The notes below the pieces were generated by a model. That model was not told where the DNA came from. It searched no databases and saw nothing but the letters and a program-made list of their open reading frames with translations. From Pseudomonas oryzihabitans NBRC 102199 (GTDB lineage: Bacteria; Pseudomonadota; Gammaproteobacteria; Pseudomonadales; Pseudomonadaceae): DNA of 58,267 bases. A program made the position numbers and the translations under genes. The DNA is taken from the NCBI RefSeq assembly GCF_000730625.1, contig NZ_BBIT01000008.1:1-58267 (forward strand). Reading direction: 5' to 3'. Every line of letters starts with the position of its first letter. Within the stretch, counting starts at the first letter, position 1. Below are positions 9,939 through 19,541 of this stretch, piece by piece.

Positions 9939-10028
9939 TGACCAAGTGGTCAAGTATTGCCGCCCGGGCGTTGCCCGCTTGCCAGGGGCCCAGAAACGCA
10001 CCAGGGTGGTGCCCCTTGACCATTGGTC
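9939..10028. promoter_or_regulatory. Two GACCA/TGGTC dyads upstream of hpxO
   Basis: TGACCAAGTGGTCA at 9939-9952 is a perfect 6-bp dyad with a 2-base spacer. GACCATTGGTC at 10018-10028 has the same half-sites with a 1-base spacer. They lie 48 and 127 bases upstream of the hpxO ATG. The TGGTC/GACCA half-site is common among FadR-type GntR regulators; which regulator binds here is unknown. The remainder of the 290-base gap up to 10182 shows only a possible -10 (TATACT, about 10086) for the Yip1-family gene. Confidence 0.45.
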
Positions 10029-10182
10029 GCTTCGTTTCCAGGCAGGCTGCCCTTCGTCGGCTCGCATGACGCATTCCAGAGCTCTTCTATACTCCTAAGG
10101 TAGTCGCCAGTCGCGTTGTACCCAGCGTTCGCCATCCACAGAGGCCCGCTTGCGGCGACCACAGCGGGTGAGGAGCAGGATC

Positions 10183-10776
10183 ATGATCAATCATGTCTGG
10201 GGCCTGCTGGCCCATCCCGATCGCGAGTGGCAGCAGATTCGTCGCGAAGGGGAAACGGTCGGGCACTTCTTTGCCCATCATGTCGCCTTCCTGGCGGCCA
10301 TTCCCGTCGTCGCTTCCCTCGTGGGTACCACGACTTTCGGCTGGCGCTTCGGTGGCGGTGAGGCCCATGTGCTGGACCTGCCTACGGCGGTGGTTCTGGC
10401 GGTCATCAGCTATGCGCTGATCATGGCGGCGGTGGTGGCCATGGGGCACGTGATCCACTGGCTGGCGCGGCGCTATCCGGATCGGCCCAGCGCCAATCGC
10501 TGCATCCTGTTCGCCGGCTACGTGGCTACGCCCATGCTGCTGAGCGGCCTGGTGGGCTTCTATCCGCTGGTGTGGCTGTGCGCCATCGCCGGGATCGTCG
10601 GCCTGGCCTATTCGGCCTACCTGCTCTATACCGGCATCCCCTCCTTCCTCAATATCGATCAGCGGGAAGGCTTCATCATGTCCGGCTCAACCCTGGCCAT
10701 CGGGGTGCTGGTGCTGGAGGTGCTGATGGCCACCACGGTGCTGATGTGGGGGTATGGACCCGAGTTGTTTGGCTGA
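10183..10776 (+). CDS. Yip1-family membrane protein
   Basis: A 197-residue inner-membrane protein starting MINHVWGLLAHPDREW, with Shine-Dalgarno AGGAGCAGGA before the ATG. Five or so hydrophobic segments and the phrases YPDRPSANRCILFAGYVATPMLLSG and YTGIPSFLNI are typical of bacterial Yip1-domain (DUF1282-like) proteins, whose function is unknown. The gene ends at a strong bidirectional terminator shared with the convergent dioxygenase gene. Confidence 0.82.
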   Translation: MINHVWGLLAHPDREWQQIRREGETVGHFFAHHVAFLAAIPVVASLVGTTTFGWRFGGGEAHVLDLPTAVVLAVISYALIMAAVVAMGHVIHWLARRYPDRPSANRCILFAGYVATPMLLSGLVGFYPLVWLCAIAGIVGLAYSAYLLYTGIPSFLNIDQREGFIMSGSTLAIGVLVLEVLMATTVLMWGYGPELFG

Positions 10777-10798
10777 TCGAACGTCGTTTTGACATAGC

Positions 10799-10834
10799 AA
10801 AAAGCCCGGATCCGTCAATTGATCCGGGCTTTTT
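10799..10834. terminator. Bidirectional intrinsic terminator
   Basis: Perfect 14-bp arms, AAAAAGCCCGGATC and GATCCGGGCTTTTT, with an 8-base loop. A-tract and T-tract flank the stem, so it serves both the Yip1 gene (+) and the convergent dioxygenase gene (-). Confidence 0.9.
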
Positions 10835-10846
10835 GTCGTCAGGGGG

Positions 10847-11623
10847 CTAGTGGCGGGAGAAGCCGTAGAGGTCCATGGCCAGGATGCGATGGGCGATGCC
10901 ATCGTGATGGACGCTGAAGGTGCCCTCGGGATCGGCCGCGCCCAGGGCGACGAACAGCGGCAACAGGTGCTCGTCGGTAGGATGGGCCTGACGGGCCTGC
11001 GGCGCCTGACGCCGGTAGTCGAGCAAGGCGTCCAGATCCCGCTCGCGCAGGCGGCTCTGGATCCAGAGCTGGAAGTCCCGCACATAGCCGGGAGACTCGG
11101 CGCCGCCACGGCGAAAGTCACCGAGGTTGTGGGTCAGGCTGCCCGAACCGATCAGCAGGGTATCCGCCGGTAGCACCCTGGCCAGTGCCCGGCCCAGGGC
11201 AAAATGGTAGTCCGGTCCACGGGCGGCGCTCATCGACAGCGGCACCACGGGAATTTGCGCGTCGGGATAGAGATAGCGCAAGGGCACCCAGGCGCCATGA
11301 TCCAGTCCCTGCTCGCCCGTCTCGGCCTCCCAGCCCTGCTCGCGCAGGCCCTGGGCCAGCTGCTCGGCCAGGGTCGGAGCGCCAGGTGCGGGATAATCCA
11401 GCTGATAGAGGGCCTCGGGAAAGCCATAGAAGTCATGGACGGTAGCTGGCCACGTGGCGTTGCCGAATACCGGTATCCGGGTGTCGAAGTGCGCCGAGAC
11501 CACGACGATGGCGGCCGGGGTCGGCAGCGACCGCCCCAGGGCGCGCCAGGCCGCTCCCGCCGCACCGGCGTCGAGCGCCTCCATGGGCGAGCCGTGGGAA
11601 ACGAACAGGGTGGGAAGCGACAT
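10847..11623 (-). CDS. DODA/LigB-type extradiol ring-cleavage dioxygenase
   Basis: A 258-residue member of the DODA (YgiD) class III extradiol dioxygenase family. Metal-ligand and active-site landmarks: SHGSPMEAL near the N terminus, VVSAHFDTR, LDHGAWVPL, GSGSLTHN and the late HHDGIAHRI. E. coli YgiD converts L-DOPA to a betalamic-type product; the natural substrate here is unknown. It is followed on the minus strand by the bidirectional terminator and preceded by doxX at a 23-base gap, forming a two-gene operon divergent from a LysR regulator. Confidence 0.85.
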   Translation of the reverse strand: MSLPTLFVSHGSPMEALDAGAAGAAWRALGRSLPTPAAIVVVSAHFDTRIPVFGNATWPATVHDFYGFPEALYQLDYPAPGAPTLAEQLAQGLREQGWEAETGEQGLDHGAWVPLRYLYPDAQIPVVPLSMSAARGPDYHFALGRALARVLPADTLLIGSGSLTHNLGDFRRGGAESPGYVRDFQLWIQSRLRERDLDALLDYRRQAPQARQAHPTDEHLLPLFVALGAADPEGTFSVHHDGIAHRILAMDLYGFSRH

Positions 11624-11646
11624 GGTAGCGACCTCTCGAGCAGGAT

Positions 11647-12045
11647 TCAGGAGCGCTTGCGTGCATCCCAGGAGAGCTGGCCCGCGCCCAGCAGCGCCAG
11701 GGCGGCAGCGGTCACGGCGAGAAAGACCGGATATTCCCAGCCGCCGTGGGGATTGGAAAAGGACCAGCCGTTGCCGAAATGGACCGTCGCCGCCGCGAAC
11801 AGTTGGACGGCGGCGACTGCCGCGACCGGACGCACCCAGGCGCCCAGGATCAGCAGCACGCCGGCGCCCAGCTCGAAGAAGGTGACCGGATAGGCCAGCC
11901 AGCCGGGAAAGCCCACCGAGGCGAAGATACCCGCCGTGCCCGGCAGGGTGAACACCAGCAGCTTGGTCAGGCCATGGGCCAAAAACATGGCGCCCAGGGC
12001 CAGGCGCAGCAACAGGGGAGCATAGGAAGAGGTACGGTCGGTCAT
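11647..12045 (-). CDS. DoxX-family membrane protein
   Basis: A 132-residue protein with four hydrophobic segments, starting MTDRTSSYAPLLLRLALGAMFLAHG. The LAHGLTKLLVF and TFFELGAGVLLILG phrases are hallmarks of the DoxX/DoxD family. Such proteins are often paired with redox or quinone-linked enzymes. It probably forms an operon with the downstream dioxygenase and is divergent from the LysR gene. Confidence 0.82.
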   Translation of the reverse strand: MTDRTSSYAPLLLRLALGAMFLAHGLTKLLVFTLPGTAGIFASVGFPGWLAYPVTFFELGAGVLLILGAWVRPVAAVAAVQLFAAATVHFGNGWSFSNPHGGWEYPVFLAVTAAALALLGAGQLSWDARKRS

Positions 12046-12147
12046 GCTGATTCTCGAACTGAGGAAAGATGACCCCATTGTCCTGTTTCCAAGACGCGAA
12101 TAAAGGTGCACGCTGGGAATGAACTGTGCACGTTATGGAAACAATCC

Positions 12148-13056
12148 TTGGATACCCTGAAAGCTCTGCAGGCCTTCGTCAAGATCGTCGAACTGGGCAG
12201 CCTGACCGCGGCGGCGGAGCGGCTGGAGCTGTCCCGCTCGGTGCTGACCAAGCACCTGGCCGCCCTTGAACGGCATTACGGTACCCGGCTGCTGCAGCGC
12301 ACCACCCGTACCCTGAGCCTGACCGAAGCCGGGCGCACCCTCCATGAAGGACTGGTGCCCCTGCTGGGTGATCTGGAGGCCCTCGAACAGCGCCTGCAGG
12401 AAGGCCACGAACGGCCCCGCGGGCGTCTCAGGGTCAGTGCGCCCCTGACCTTTGGCGTGCGTCACCTGGCGCCCTTGGTGAGCAGCTTCCTGCACGAATA
12501 TCCCGAAGTCGCCATCGACCTGGAGCTGAGCGATCGCCAGGTGCGCCTGGTCGAGGAAGGCTTCGATCTGGCCGTGCGCATCGGCGACCTCAGCGATTCC
12601 AGCCTGGTGGCGCAGCCCCTGGGAGCGGTCGAGCTATTCATCTGCGCCGCGCCCGCCTATCTGCAGCGCCACGGTCGCCCCGAGCATCCTGCCGAGTTGC
12701 GCGAGCACCGCTGCCTGCTCTACAGCTATGCCAGCGACGGCGATCTCTGGGAATTCCGGCGCGACGACGAGCGCCTGCAGATCAAGGTCAGCGGGCCGCT
12801 GCGCGCCAACAACGGCAGCGTCCTGCACCAGGCGGCGTTGGACGGCCATGGCATCATTCGCCAGCCGGATTTCCTGGTGGGTGATGACCTTGCGGCAGGT
12901 CGCCTGGAGCGACTGTTCGCGCCCTGGTACACCCAGGCCATCGCCATCCATGCCCTCTATCCCCATCGGCGCCTGGTGCCGGCCAAGGTACGGCTGTTCA
13001 TCGCCTGGCTGCAGCGACATCTGGTCACGCCCGGGCCGCGAAAAGCACTGCCGTAG
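12148..13056 (+). CDS. LysR-family transcriptional regulator of the doxX-dioxygenase operon
   Basis: About 302 residues. The helix-turn-helix is GSLTAAAERLELSRSVLTKHLAALERHYG near the N terminus, followed by a LysR substrate-binding domain (RLRVSAPLTFG...). I prefer a TTG start at 12148 (Shine-Dalgarno GGAAA eight bases upstream) over the in-frame GTG at 12106, which lacks proper spacing. The intergenic region contains GTGCAC twice (12106-12111 and 12125-12130) inside flanking TTTCC/GGAAA arms, a plausible binding site for this divergent regulator. Confidence 0.83.
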   Translation: MDTLKALQAFVKIVELGSLTAAAERLELSRSVLTKHLAALERHYGTRLLQRTTRTLSLTEAGRTLHEGLVPLLGDLEALEQRLQEGHERPRGRLRVSAPLTFGVRHLAPLVSSFLHEYPEVAIDLELSDRQVRLVEEGFDLAVRIGDLSDSSLVAQPLGAVELFICAAPAYLQRHGRPEHPAELREHRCLLYSYASDGDLWEFRRDDERLQIKVSGPLRANNGSVLHQAALDGHGIIRQPDFLVGDDLAAGRLERLFAPWYTQAIAIHALYPHRRLVPAKVRLFIAWLQRHLVTPGPRKALP

Positions 13057-13162
13057 GTCGCCGCCGAACGGTCGTTGGGAGGGGCTTCGCAGCCTCGCGG
13101 GGCTTGCCTAGAATCCCCGTCTGTCCCGCCGGCGCTGCCGGTTTCTGCGATGGCTGTCGTCC

Positions 13163-13534
13163 ATGTCGACCGAGAATCCCTGCCTCAGCTGTGGCGCCTG
13201 CTGCGCCCATTTCCGCGTGTCTTTCTATTGGGGCGAATGCCAGTCGGCCGGTGGCCTGGTGCCCGATCACCTGACCGTCGCGATCAGCCCGCATCTGGTG
13301 GCCATGCAAGGTACCGAGCAGAAGCCGGTACGCTGCACCGCCCTGCTCGGCGAGGTCGGCTGCGGCACGCGCTGCACCGTCTACGAGAACCGTTCCAGCA
13401 CCTGCCGCGAGTTCACCGCCGCCTGGGAGAACGGCGAAGCCAATCCCCATTGCGATGCGGCCCGCGCCGCCTATGGGTTGCCGCCCCTGACGCCGCCGTT
13501 GCAGCCGCATCTATCGCCCGATCGCGTAGCTTAG
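13163..13534 (+). CDS. YkgJ-type cysteine-cluster protein
   Basis: A 123-residue protein with the opening CLSCGACCAHF (CxxCxxCC) and later cysteines in GEVGCGTRCTVYENRSSTCREF. This is the YkgJ/UPF0153 zinc- or iron-chelating cysteine-cluster pattern. Function is unknown. Its stop codon TAG lies in the first bases of the palindromic repeat that starts at 13532, so insertion of that element may have set the present C terminus. Confidence 0.83.
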   Translation: MSTENPCLSCGACCAHFRVSFYWGECQSAGGLVPDHLTVAISPHLVAMQGTEQKPVRCTALLGEVGCGTRCTVYENRSSTCREFTAAWENGEANPHCDAARAAYGLPPLTPPLQPHLSPDRVA

Positions 13535-13676
13535 GCACTGTACGAAAACTGCCTGCGCTCGGTGATGCTTCGTTGAAAAACCTTTCGGAATGCTCATTTA
13601 CCACTCGTAAACTCCGCTTTCTCAAGGTTTTTCGCCTCGCCTCACCATCGCTCGGCGACTTTTCGTTCAGCGCCTA
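13532..13676. repeat. MITE-like long palindromic repeat element
   Basis: The ends are imperfect inverted repeats: left TAGGCACTGTACGAAAA, right (reverse complement) TAGGCGCTGAACGAAAA. Inside are further paired arms, GAAAAACCTT and AAGGTTTTTC, and a central TTTAC/GTAAA hairpin, so the whole 145 bp can fold as one long interrupted hairpin. It encodes nothing convincing. I found no clear target-site duplication. The rest of the gap to 13931 shows a possible -10 (TATACT near 13893) for the HU gene and a 6-bp GTAGAG/CTCTAC hairpin. Confidence 0.6.
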
Positions 13677-13931
13677 GAGGAAACCAAACGGCCATCGCCG
13701 CTGCCCAAAAAGGCGACGGCTGGGCTGTAAAGCGTGGAAAATGCAGTGCGGATCAGGTTTTCACGGCCCTGCTTGATCGAATACCCTATCGCTCTTTCGC
13801 CCGCTATGCGTATCCTGTAGCGCCGAACAACAAGGCTGCTTCAACCGGCCACGTAGAGGCTCACAAAGGCTCTACGCAAGGCAAAGCTGCCGCTATACTG
13901 CCTGGCCAATACTCACACATGGAGTTTTTAC

Positions 13932-14204
13932 ATGAATAAAGCTGAGCTGATCGACGCCATTGCCGCGTCTGCCGACCTGCCCAAGGCCACCGCTGCCAAA
14001 GCCCTGGACGCCTTCACCACTGCGGTGACCGACGCCCTGAAGCAAGGCGACAGCGTCAGCCTGGTCGGTTTCGGAACTTTCGCAGTAAAAGAGCGCGCTG
14101 CTCGCGAAGGCCGCAACCCGCAGACCGGTGCCACCATCAAGATCGCCGCTGCCAAGCTGCCCGGCTTCAAGCCCGGCAAAGGCCTGAAAGACGCCGTCAG
14201 CTAA
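13932..14204 (+). CDS. HU-family DNA-binding protein
   Basis: A 90-residue HU subunit: [28 protein letters not shown] dimerisation helices, the core [22 protein letters not shown] with the DNA-intercalating RNPQTG beta-arm tip, and a C-terminal [17 protein letters not shown]. It is a nucleoid-associated, DNA-bending protein. Shine-Dalgarno GGAG eight bases upstream. It is not next to lon, the usual place for hupB, so it may be one of several HU paralogues. A GTCTTCCG/CGGAAGAC hairpin (14225-14257) without a U-tract follows. Confidence 0.93.
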   Translation: MNKAELIDAIAASADLPKATAAKALDAFTTAVTDALKQGDSVSLVGFGTFAVKERAAREGRNPQTGATIKIAAAKLPGFKPGKGLKDAVS

Positions 14205-14316
14205 GACTGCGTTGGTCGATTCTTGTCTTCCGGGCGCTCCAGAGCGCTTCGGAAGACAGTCCCCCGCTCCACCCGCTCTCTCCCTCCTCCGCTTTTCCCC
14301 CTCTCCCCTCTCCGTC

Positions 14317-17300
14317 CTAGTGAAAATCCCGACTCGACACCATGAGCTCGTCGAGCAGCGGACTCAGATCGGTCAGGCGACCGGCGATCAGGTGCTGCAC
14401 CCCCGCCTCCCGTTCCAGATGCCCCTCGACCTGTAGCAGCCGTGCCTGCAGCAGGGATCGACGCTGCTGTTCGCCCACCGCGCGCCAGACCACCACATTG
14501 AGCATGCCGTGCTCGTCTTCCAGGGTCACGAAGATCACCCCGCTGGCCGTGCCCGGGCGCTGTCGGCCGCGCACCAGTCCGGCTACCCGCACCAGGGCAC
14601 CGGGCTTGATCTCGTCCAGCTGCCGGAAATCCCGACAGCGCCGCGCCTGGAGTTCGCCGCGCAGCAGACTCAGCGGATGCGGCCCCAGGGTGGTGCCCAG
14701 CATGCGGTAGTCGGCATGGACGTTTTCCGCGACACTGGGCGCGGGCAGGGCTGGTCGTTCCTCCAGGGCGCTGTCCGCCGATGCGAACAGCGGCAGCTGG
14801 CGCTCCACCCCGGCCATGGCCCAGCGCGCCTGGTGGCGATCACCGGCCAGCTCCGCCAGGGCACCGGCCTCGGCCAGCTGTCCGCGCGCCCGGGCATCCA
14901 GCTCGGCCCGGCGACAGAGGTCCTCGACATCGCGAAAGGGCTGCGTACCCCGTGCCGCCACCAGGCGCCGACCCACCGCCTCCGCCAGCCCCTGCACCAG
15001 GCGCAGGCCCAGGCGGATCGCCGGCTGATGGCCGATCCCCGCCTCCAGCCGGCAGTCCCAGTCGCTGACCTGCACGGTCACCGCGCGCACCTCGATGCCG
15101 TGGCGCCGGGCGTCCTGGAGGACCTGGTCGGGACTGTAGAAACCCATCGGCCAGCTGTTGACCAGGGCACAGGCGAAGGCGGCCGGCTCGTGGCACTTGA
15201 GCCAGGAGCTGGCATAGGTCAGCAGGGCGAAGCTGGCGGCATGGGATTCGGGAAAGCCGTAGCTGCCGAAGCCCTTGATCTGCTCGAAGAGGCGCGCGGC
15301 GAATTCCGGGCGATAGCCGCGTTCGACCATGCGGTTGTGCAGGCGTTGACGGTGGGGTTCGAGGCCGCCATGACGCTTCCAGGCCGCCATGGAGCGGCGC
15401 AGCTGATCGGCCTCGCCCGGCGAATACTCGGCGGCGACCATGGCGATCTGCATCACCTGTTCCTGGAACAGCGGGACTCCCAGGGTGCGTTCCAGCGCCG
15501 GCCGCAATTCGTCATGGGGATAGTCGGCCTCTTCCTCGCCATTCCGGCGGCGCAGATAGGGATGCACCATGTCGCCCTGGATCGGCCCGGGGCGAACGAT
15601 GGCCACCTCGATCACCAGGTCGTAGAGGGTTTGTGGCCGCAGTCGCGGCAGCATGGCCATCTGGGCGCGGGATTCGATCTGGAACACCCCCACCGTGTCG
15701 GCGCGGGAGATCATGGCGTAGGTGGGCGCATCTTCCTGGGGCAGGCTGGCCAGGGTCCAGCGCTGGCCGCGCCAGTTGGCGACCAGGTCGAAGCAGCGGC
15801 GCAGGGCGCTGAGCATGCCCAGGGCGAGGATGTCGACCTTGAGCAGGCCCACGGCATCGAGGTCGTCCTTGTCCCACTGGATCAGGGTGCGTTCGGGCAT
15901 GGCGGCGTTTTCCACCGGCACCAGCGTGGCCAGGGGCGCTTCGGAAATGACGAAGCCACCAGGGTGCTGGGAAAGGTGCCGGGGGAAGCCGATCAACTGG
16001 CCGGCGAGGATGAGCACCCGCTGCAGCAGGGGGCTGTCGGGATCGAAACCCGCTTCGCGCAGGCGCGCGGGGCCGGGGATCTCGTCGGTCCAGCGCCCGG
16101 CGCACCCGGACAGGGCGTCGAGCTGGTCGCCCGGCAGGCCCAGCGCCTTGCCGACATCGCGCAGGGCGCCGGCGGCATGGTAGGTGCTGACCACCGCGGT
16201 GAGCGCAGCGCGCTCGCGCCCATAGCGGCGAAAGACGTACTGGATGACCTCTTCGCGGCGCTCGTGCTCGAAGTCGACGTCGATGTCGGGCGGTTCGTCG
16301 CGCTCGCGGGAGATGAAGCGCTCGAACAGCAGATTGCCGGTGAGCGGATTCAGCTCGGTGATGCCCAGCACGTAGCAGACCACCGAGTTGGCCGCCGAGC
16401 CACGGCCCTGGCAGAGGATGTGCTGGCGGCGGGCATAGTCGACGATGTCGTGCACGGTGAGAAAGTAGTTCTCGTAGCCCTTCTCGGCGATCAGCGCCAG
16501 CTCCCGGGCCACCTGGTCGGTGACCCTTGCCGGTGCCCCCTCCGGCCAGCGCCAGGCCAGGCCGCGGCGGGTCAGCTCGGCCAGCCAGGAGCCGGCCGTC
16601 TCGCCAGCGGGTATCACCTCCTGGGGATAGCGATAGCGCAACTCGCCCAGGTCGAAGCGGCAGCGGGCGGCGATCGCCAGGGTCTCGGCGCGCAGCGCCG
16701 CGGGATAGAGGCCCTCCAGCACCGGCAGCGGCCGCAGATGGCGCTCGCCGTTGGGATGCAGGTGATAGCCGGCCTCGGCCACCGGCAGGTGATGGCGGAT
16801 GCCGGTGAGCACATCCTGCAGGGCACGGCGTCCGCGGGTGTGCATGTGCACGTCGCCGCAGGCTACTGCCGGCACGCCCAGCTGCGTGCCCAGCGCCTGC
16901 AGCTGCAGGAGTCGAGCGGCATCGTCGGCGCCGCGCAGCAATTCGACGCCGAGCCAGAGGCGTTCGGCGAAGACGCTCCTGAGCCAGGCGCCCTCCTCGC
17001 TCGCGGGTTCGCCGCCCGGCAGCCAGATCGCCAGCAGGCCGGGCATGGGCGGCTGCAGATCCGCGCGACCCAGCTGGTAGCGGCCCTTGGGCGCACGGCG
17101 GCGGGCCCGGGTGATCAGCGCGCAGAGGCACTCGTAACCCGGCAGATCCTCCACCAGCAGCACCAGGCGCAGACCGTCGTCGAGGGTCAGCTCGCTGCCG
17201 ATGATCAGGGGCAGCCCGACCTGCCGCGCCGCCTGCCAGGCGCGGACGCTGCCACTCAGGGTGCATTCGTCGGTGATGGCCAGCGCTGTGTAGCCCAGCG

Positions 17301-17391
17301 CCTTGGCCCGCTCGAACAATTCCAGGGCACTGGAGGCACCGCGCTGGAAGCTGAAATTCGACAGGCAGTGCAACTCGGCATAGCCGCTCAT
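14317..17391 (-). CDS. dnaE2: Error-prone DNA polymerase III alpha subunit DnaE2
   Basis: A 1024-residue C-family polymerase starting [21 protein letters not shown] (N-terminal PHP domain), with the catalytic aspartate motif [13 protein letters not shown], a thumb/fingers region, and a C-terminal OB-fold ([15 protein letters not shown]). It is shorter than replicative DnaE. DnaE2 is the catalytic translesion polymerase of the ImuA-ImuB-DnaE2 mutasome. Its ATG overlaps the imuB stop (ATGA), so it is the last gene of an SOS-controlled operon. Confidence 0.93.
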   Translation of the reverse strand: MSGYAELHCLSNFSFQRGASSALELFERAKALGYTALAITDECTLSGSVRAWQAARQVGLPLIIGSELTLDDGLRLVLLVEDLPGYECLCALITRARRRAPKGRYQLGRADLQPPMPGLLAIWLPGGEPASEEGAWLRSVFAERLWLGVELLRGADDAARLLQLQALGTQLGVPAVACGDVHMHTRGRRALQDVLTGIRHHLPVAEAGYHLHPNGERHLRPLPVLEGLYPAALRAETLAIAARCRFDLGELRYRYPQEVIPAGETAGSWLAELTRRGLAWRWPEGAPARVTDQVARELALIAEKGYENYFLTVHDIVDYARRQHILCQGRGSAANSVVCYVLGITELNPLTGNLLFERFISRERDEPPDIDVDFEHERREEVIQYVFRRYGRERAALTAVVSTYHAAGALRDVGKALGLPGDQLDALSGCAGRWTDEIPGPARLREAGFDPDSPLLQRVLILAGQLIGFPRHLSQHPGGFVISEAPLATLVPVENAAMPERTLIQWDKDDLDAVGLLKVDILALGMLSALRRCFDLVANWRGQRWTLASLPQEDAPTYAMISRADTVGVFQIESRAQMAMLPRLRPQTLYDLVIEVAIVRPGPIQGDMVHPYLRRRNGEEEADYPHDELRPALERTLGVPLFQEQVMQIAMVAAEYSPGEADQLRRSMAAWKRHGGLEPHRQRLHNRMVERGYRPEFAARLFEQIKGFGSYGFPESHAASFALLTYASSWLKCHEPAAFACALVNSWPMGFYSPDQVLQDARRHGIEVRAVTVQVSDWDCRLEAGIGHQPAIRLGLRLVQGLAEAVGRRLVAARGTQPFRDVEDLCRRAELDARARGQLAEAGALAELAGDRHQARWAMAGVERQLPLFASADSALEERPALPAPSVAENVHADYRMLGTTLGPHPLSLLRGELQARRCRDFRQLDEIKPGALVRVAGLVRGRQRPGTASGVIFVTLEDEHGMLNVVVWRAVGEQQRRSLLQARLLQVEGHLEREAGVQHLIAGRLTDLSPLLDELMVSSRDFH

Positions 17392-18797
17392 GCGAACCAG
17401 CCCTGGATCCACCAGGGCGCCTCCTCGCCATAGCGGCGAAAGGCCCAGGCCTGGCGTCCGTCGGCCACCTCGATGCGGTAGTAGTCGCGCCGCTGATCGC
17501 CCCCGTCCCACCAGCCGCTTTCGATGCGCTCGGGACCGGCGAGGACCCGGCGTGGCTGGCCGTCGAGGGGGCGCGGTTCGCTCAGCAGCCAACCCGGACG
17601 CAGGCCGGGCAAGGCGGTCTCCAGACGCCGCTCGTGGCGCCAGACCAGGGCGCGCTCGGGACGATGATCCGCCTGGATGCCGAGCCCCAGCACCGCTTCC
17701 TCGCCCAGCCGGGCACGCAGGCGTTCGCGTAGCACTTCCCAGCCCACGGCCTGGGCGGGACGCTCGTCGAACAGGCCATGGCGTTCCGGCACGAAGAGCG
17801 GCAACTCCTCGCTTTCCAGGCGCAGCGCCAGCACCGGGGCCACCACCTGCAGCTGTTCGAGGCGACCGCGGGCGAATTCGAACAGCAGGGCGGCATCGCG
17901 TTCGGGGGCCAGCAGGCCGATGGTGAGGGTGGTGGCCGGCCCCTGGCGATGCTCCAGCCAGAGCAGGAAGCGCTGCACGCCCCGGTCGCGACTGGCCAGC
18001 CAGACCGCCAGATCGGCGGTGAGGCGACGCAGGGGGAACAGCAGCGCCTGGTGGGATTCCACCTCGAAATTGAGCTCCACCCGCGCCACGAAACGATCGG
18101 GCGGCCGATAGAACTCCAGCGCCAGGCTGCGACTGCCGCCCAGCAGATCCAGCTGCTGCAGCAGCTCGGGGGCGAAGCGCCGGGCCAGGGCGGGCCTGGG
18201 CAGGGCCTTGAGTTGCTCCAGGCGGCGGATGCCCATGCGCACCAGCGCCTGGGCCTGCTGGGGGGCGAAACCGGCGCGCTCCACGGGCAGCCGATCGAGC
18301 AGGCGCGGCAGATCGTCCGGCGCGGCGATGAGGCCATCGGCGACATTGGTCAGCATGCGCGCCGCCACCGGATTGGGCGCCAGCGCCAGCCGGTGGCGAA
18401 AGCCCAGGCCCTGGAGCTCCTGGCGCAGGCGCCGCTCCAGCCGTGGCCAGGGCCCCAGCAGCGGCAGGCTGGACTGGATCTCCAGCAGCAGCGCCCGCGG
18501 ATAGTGGCGACTGACCTGGGAGCTGAAGCCGTAGCCCCAGGCCGCCAGCAGCGCCTCGGCCGTCTCGATGAGCGCCGGGTCGTATTCCTGCTGCTCGAAG
18601 TCGCGGGTCAGCGCCTGGGCGGCGGCCAGGGTCAGGCCGGGGCGCAGCCCCAGGGCTCGCGCGGCCGGATTGACCGCCTGCAGCAGGCGGCGCTGTGGCG
18701 GACCGGAAAGCAGCACCAGCGGCCGCTCCGGCTGGGGATGACGGCGCAGCACGGCATCCAGCGCCAGCTGCGGAAAGAGGATGCAGGCCCAGCGCAT
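17388..18797 (-). CDS. imuB: ImuB, catalytically inactive Y-family polymerase-like mutasome hub
   Basis: A 469-residue UmuC/DinB-like protein. The Y-family catalytic acidic residues are not in place: the N terminus reads [13 protein letters not shown] and the SxDE motif region reads [13 protein letters not shown]. This matches ImuB, which is a non-polymerising scaffold that binds the beta clamp, ImuA and DnaE2. Helix-hairpin-helix region around [24 protein letters not shown]. Second gene of the operon: starts eight bases after imuA and overlaps dnaE2 by four bases. Confidence 0.9.
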   Translation of the reverse strand: MRWACILFPQLALDAVLRRHPQPERPLVLLSGPPQRRLLQAVNPAARALGLRPGLTLAAAQALTRDFEQQEYDPALIETAEALLAAWGYGFSSQVSRHYPRALLLEIQSSLPLLGPWPRLERRLRQELQGLGFRHRLALAPNPVAARMLTNVADGLIAAPDDLPRLLDRLPVERAGFAPQQAQALVRMGIRRLEQLKALPRPALARRFAPELLQQLDLLGGSRSLALEFYRPPDRFVARVELNFEVESHQALLFPLRRLTADLAVWLASRDRGVQRFLLWLEHRQGPATTLTIGLLAPERDAALLFEFARGRLEQLQVVAPVLALRLESEELPLFVPERHGLFDERPAQAVGWEVLRERLRARLGEEAVLGLGIQADHRPERALVWRHERRLETALPGLRPGWLLSEPRPLDGQPRRVLAGPERIESGWWDGGDQRRDYYRIEVADGRQAWAFRRYGEEAPWWIQGWFA

Positions 18798-18804
18798 GGC
18801 AAGC

Positions 18805-19419
18805 TCAAGCGCCGCCGGCCAGATCGAGCACGCCGGGCTGACCGCCGCGGCATTTGCGGATGTGCAGCCGTTCCAGCGGCGCCCTGAGTTCCAGGCGCAA
18901 GGCCGCCGGCGAAGGATTGTCCAGGGCGGCGGCCGGGCGCAGGGCGAAGGCCAGGGTGCGGCCGCTCTCGGCGGCGACCTGCAGCCGGCGCAGCTGGCGA
19001 TCGTCGGCCCGCTCGGGCCAGCAGAGCACCGCGCCGAAGCAACCGGAGCGCAGGCACTGCTCGGCGGCCCAGAGCACCTCGGCGCCCTGGGCGTGGATCA
19101 CCACCAGGGCATCCAGCGCCACGCCGGCCGCCTGCCAGGCCAGGGGATAGGGCAACAGCGGCGGCCCGATCAGGGCGATGCGCTCGGCGGCCTGGCTCAG
19201 GCGCGCCAGGGTCGGCCAGAGCAGCCGCAACTCGCCATGGCCGGGACCGGCGAGCAGCAATTCGGTCAGGGCCGCTTCCGGCCAGCCGGCACCGGGCAAA
19301 TGGGCATCCAGGGCGGCGACCCCGGTGGGCTGGTCGCTGCGCCGGGCGTCGGGACTGGTCTGCCCCTTCCACAGGCGCCGCTCCTCGAACAGCCGGGCCA
19401 GGCTGGCGCCGCCGCTCAT
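18805..19419 (-). CDS. imuA: ImuA, RecA/SulA-like mutasome accessory protein
   Basis: A 204-residue RecA-superfamily protein in which the Walker A equivalent is degenerate ([17 protein letters not shown]). WPTLARLSQAAERIALIGPPLLPYPLAW is typical of ImuA. It assists ImuB and DnaE2 in damage-induced mutagenesis. First gene of the operon behind a LexA box. There is no lexA2 gene ahead of it, unlike the lexA2-imuA-imuB-dnaE2 order in some pseudomonads. A 12-codon frame (19454-19416, MAMDNIPAGLAA) precedes it and overlaps its ATG as ATGA. Confidence 0.88.
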   Translation of the reverse strand: MSGGASLARLFEERRLWKGQTSPDARRSDQPTGVAALDAHLPGAGWPEAALTELLLAGPGHGELRLLWPTLARLSQAAERIALIGPPLLPYPLAWQAAGVALDALVVIHAQGAEVLWAAEQCLRSGCFGAVLCWPERADDRQLRRLQVAAESGRTLAFALRPAAALDNPSPAALRLELRAPLERLHIRKCRGGQPGVLDLAGGA

Positions 19420-19452
19420 GCCGCCAGACCTGCAGGGATATTGTCCATGGCC

Positions 19453-19492
19453 ATCGCCTCTATCTGTATATGCATACAGTATTAGAGGCGAT
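19453..19492 (-). promoter_or_regulatory. LexA operator inside a larger dyad, controlling imuA-imuB-dnaE2
   Basis: CTGTATATGCATACAG at 19464-19479 is an almost ideal gamma-proteobacterial LexA box (CTGT-N8-ACAG). It is bracketed by perfect 10-bp inverted arms, ATCGCCTCTA (19453-19462) and TAGAGGCGAT (19483-19492), giving a 40-base dyad. Position 45 bases upstream of the imuA ATG fits SOS repression of the operon. Confidence 0.92.
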
Positions 19493-19541
19493 TCGCATCG
19501 GGGTCAAGTCGAACCGCTGTCTTTGCGGTTGCAGGGATCGC

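Noticed and set aside
12106-12147. GTG at 12106 as start of the LysR gene near doxX
   Set aside because: It overlaps the GTGCAC dyad and has no correctly spaced Shine-Dalgarno; TTG at 12148 is better placed.
13826-13833. AACAACAA about 100 bases upstream of the HU gene
   Set aside because: It lies upstream of the likely -10 (TATACT near 13893), so it is probably not in the mRNA leader; taken as chance.
14225-14257. GTCTTCCG/CGGAAGAC hairpin after the HU gene
   Set aside because: Strong stem but no T-run follows; it may stabilise the mRNA end, but termination is unsupported.
14509-17433. 974-codon plus-strand frame opposite dnaE2
   Set aside because: Mirror frame of a real gene with His/Gln/Gly-rich composition and no recognisable domain.
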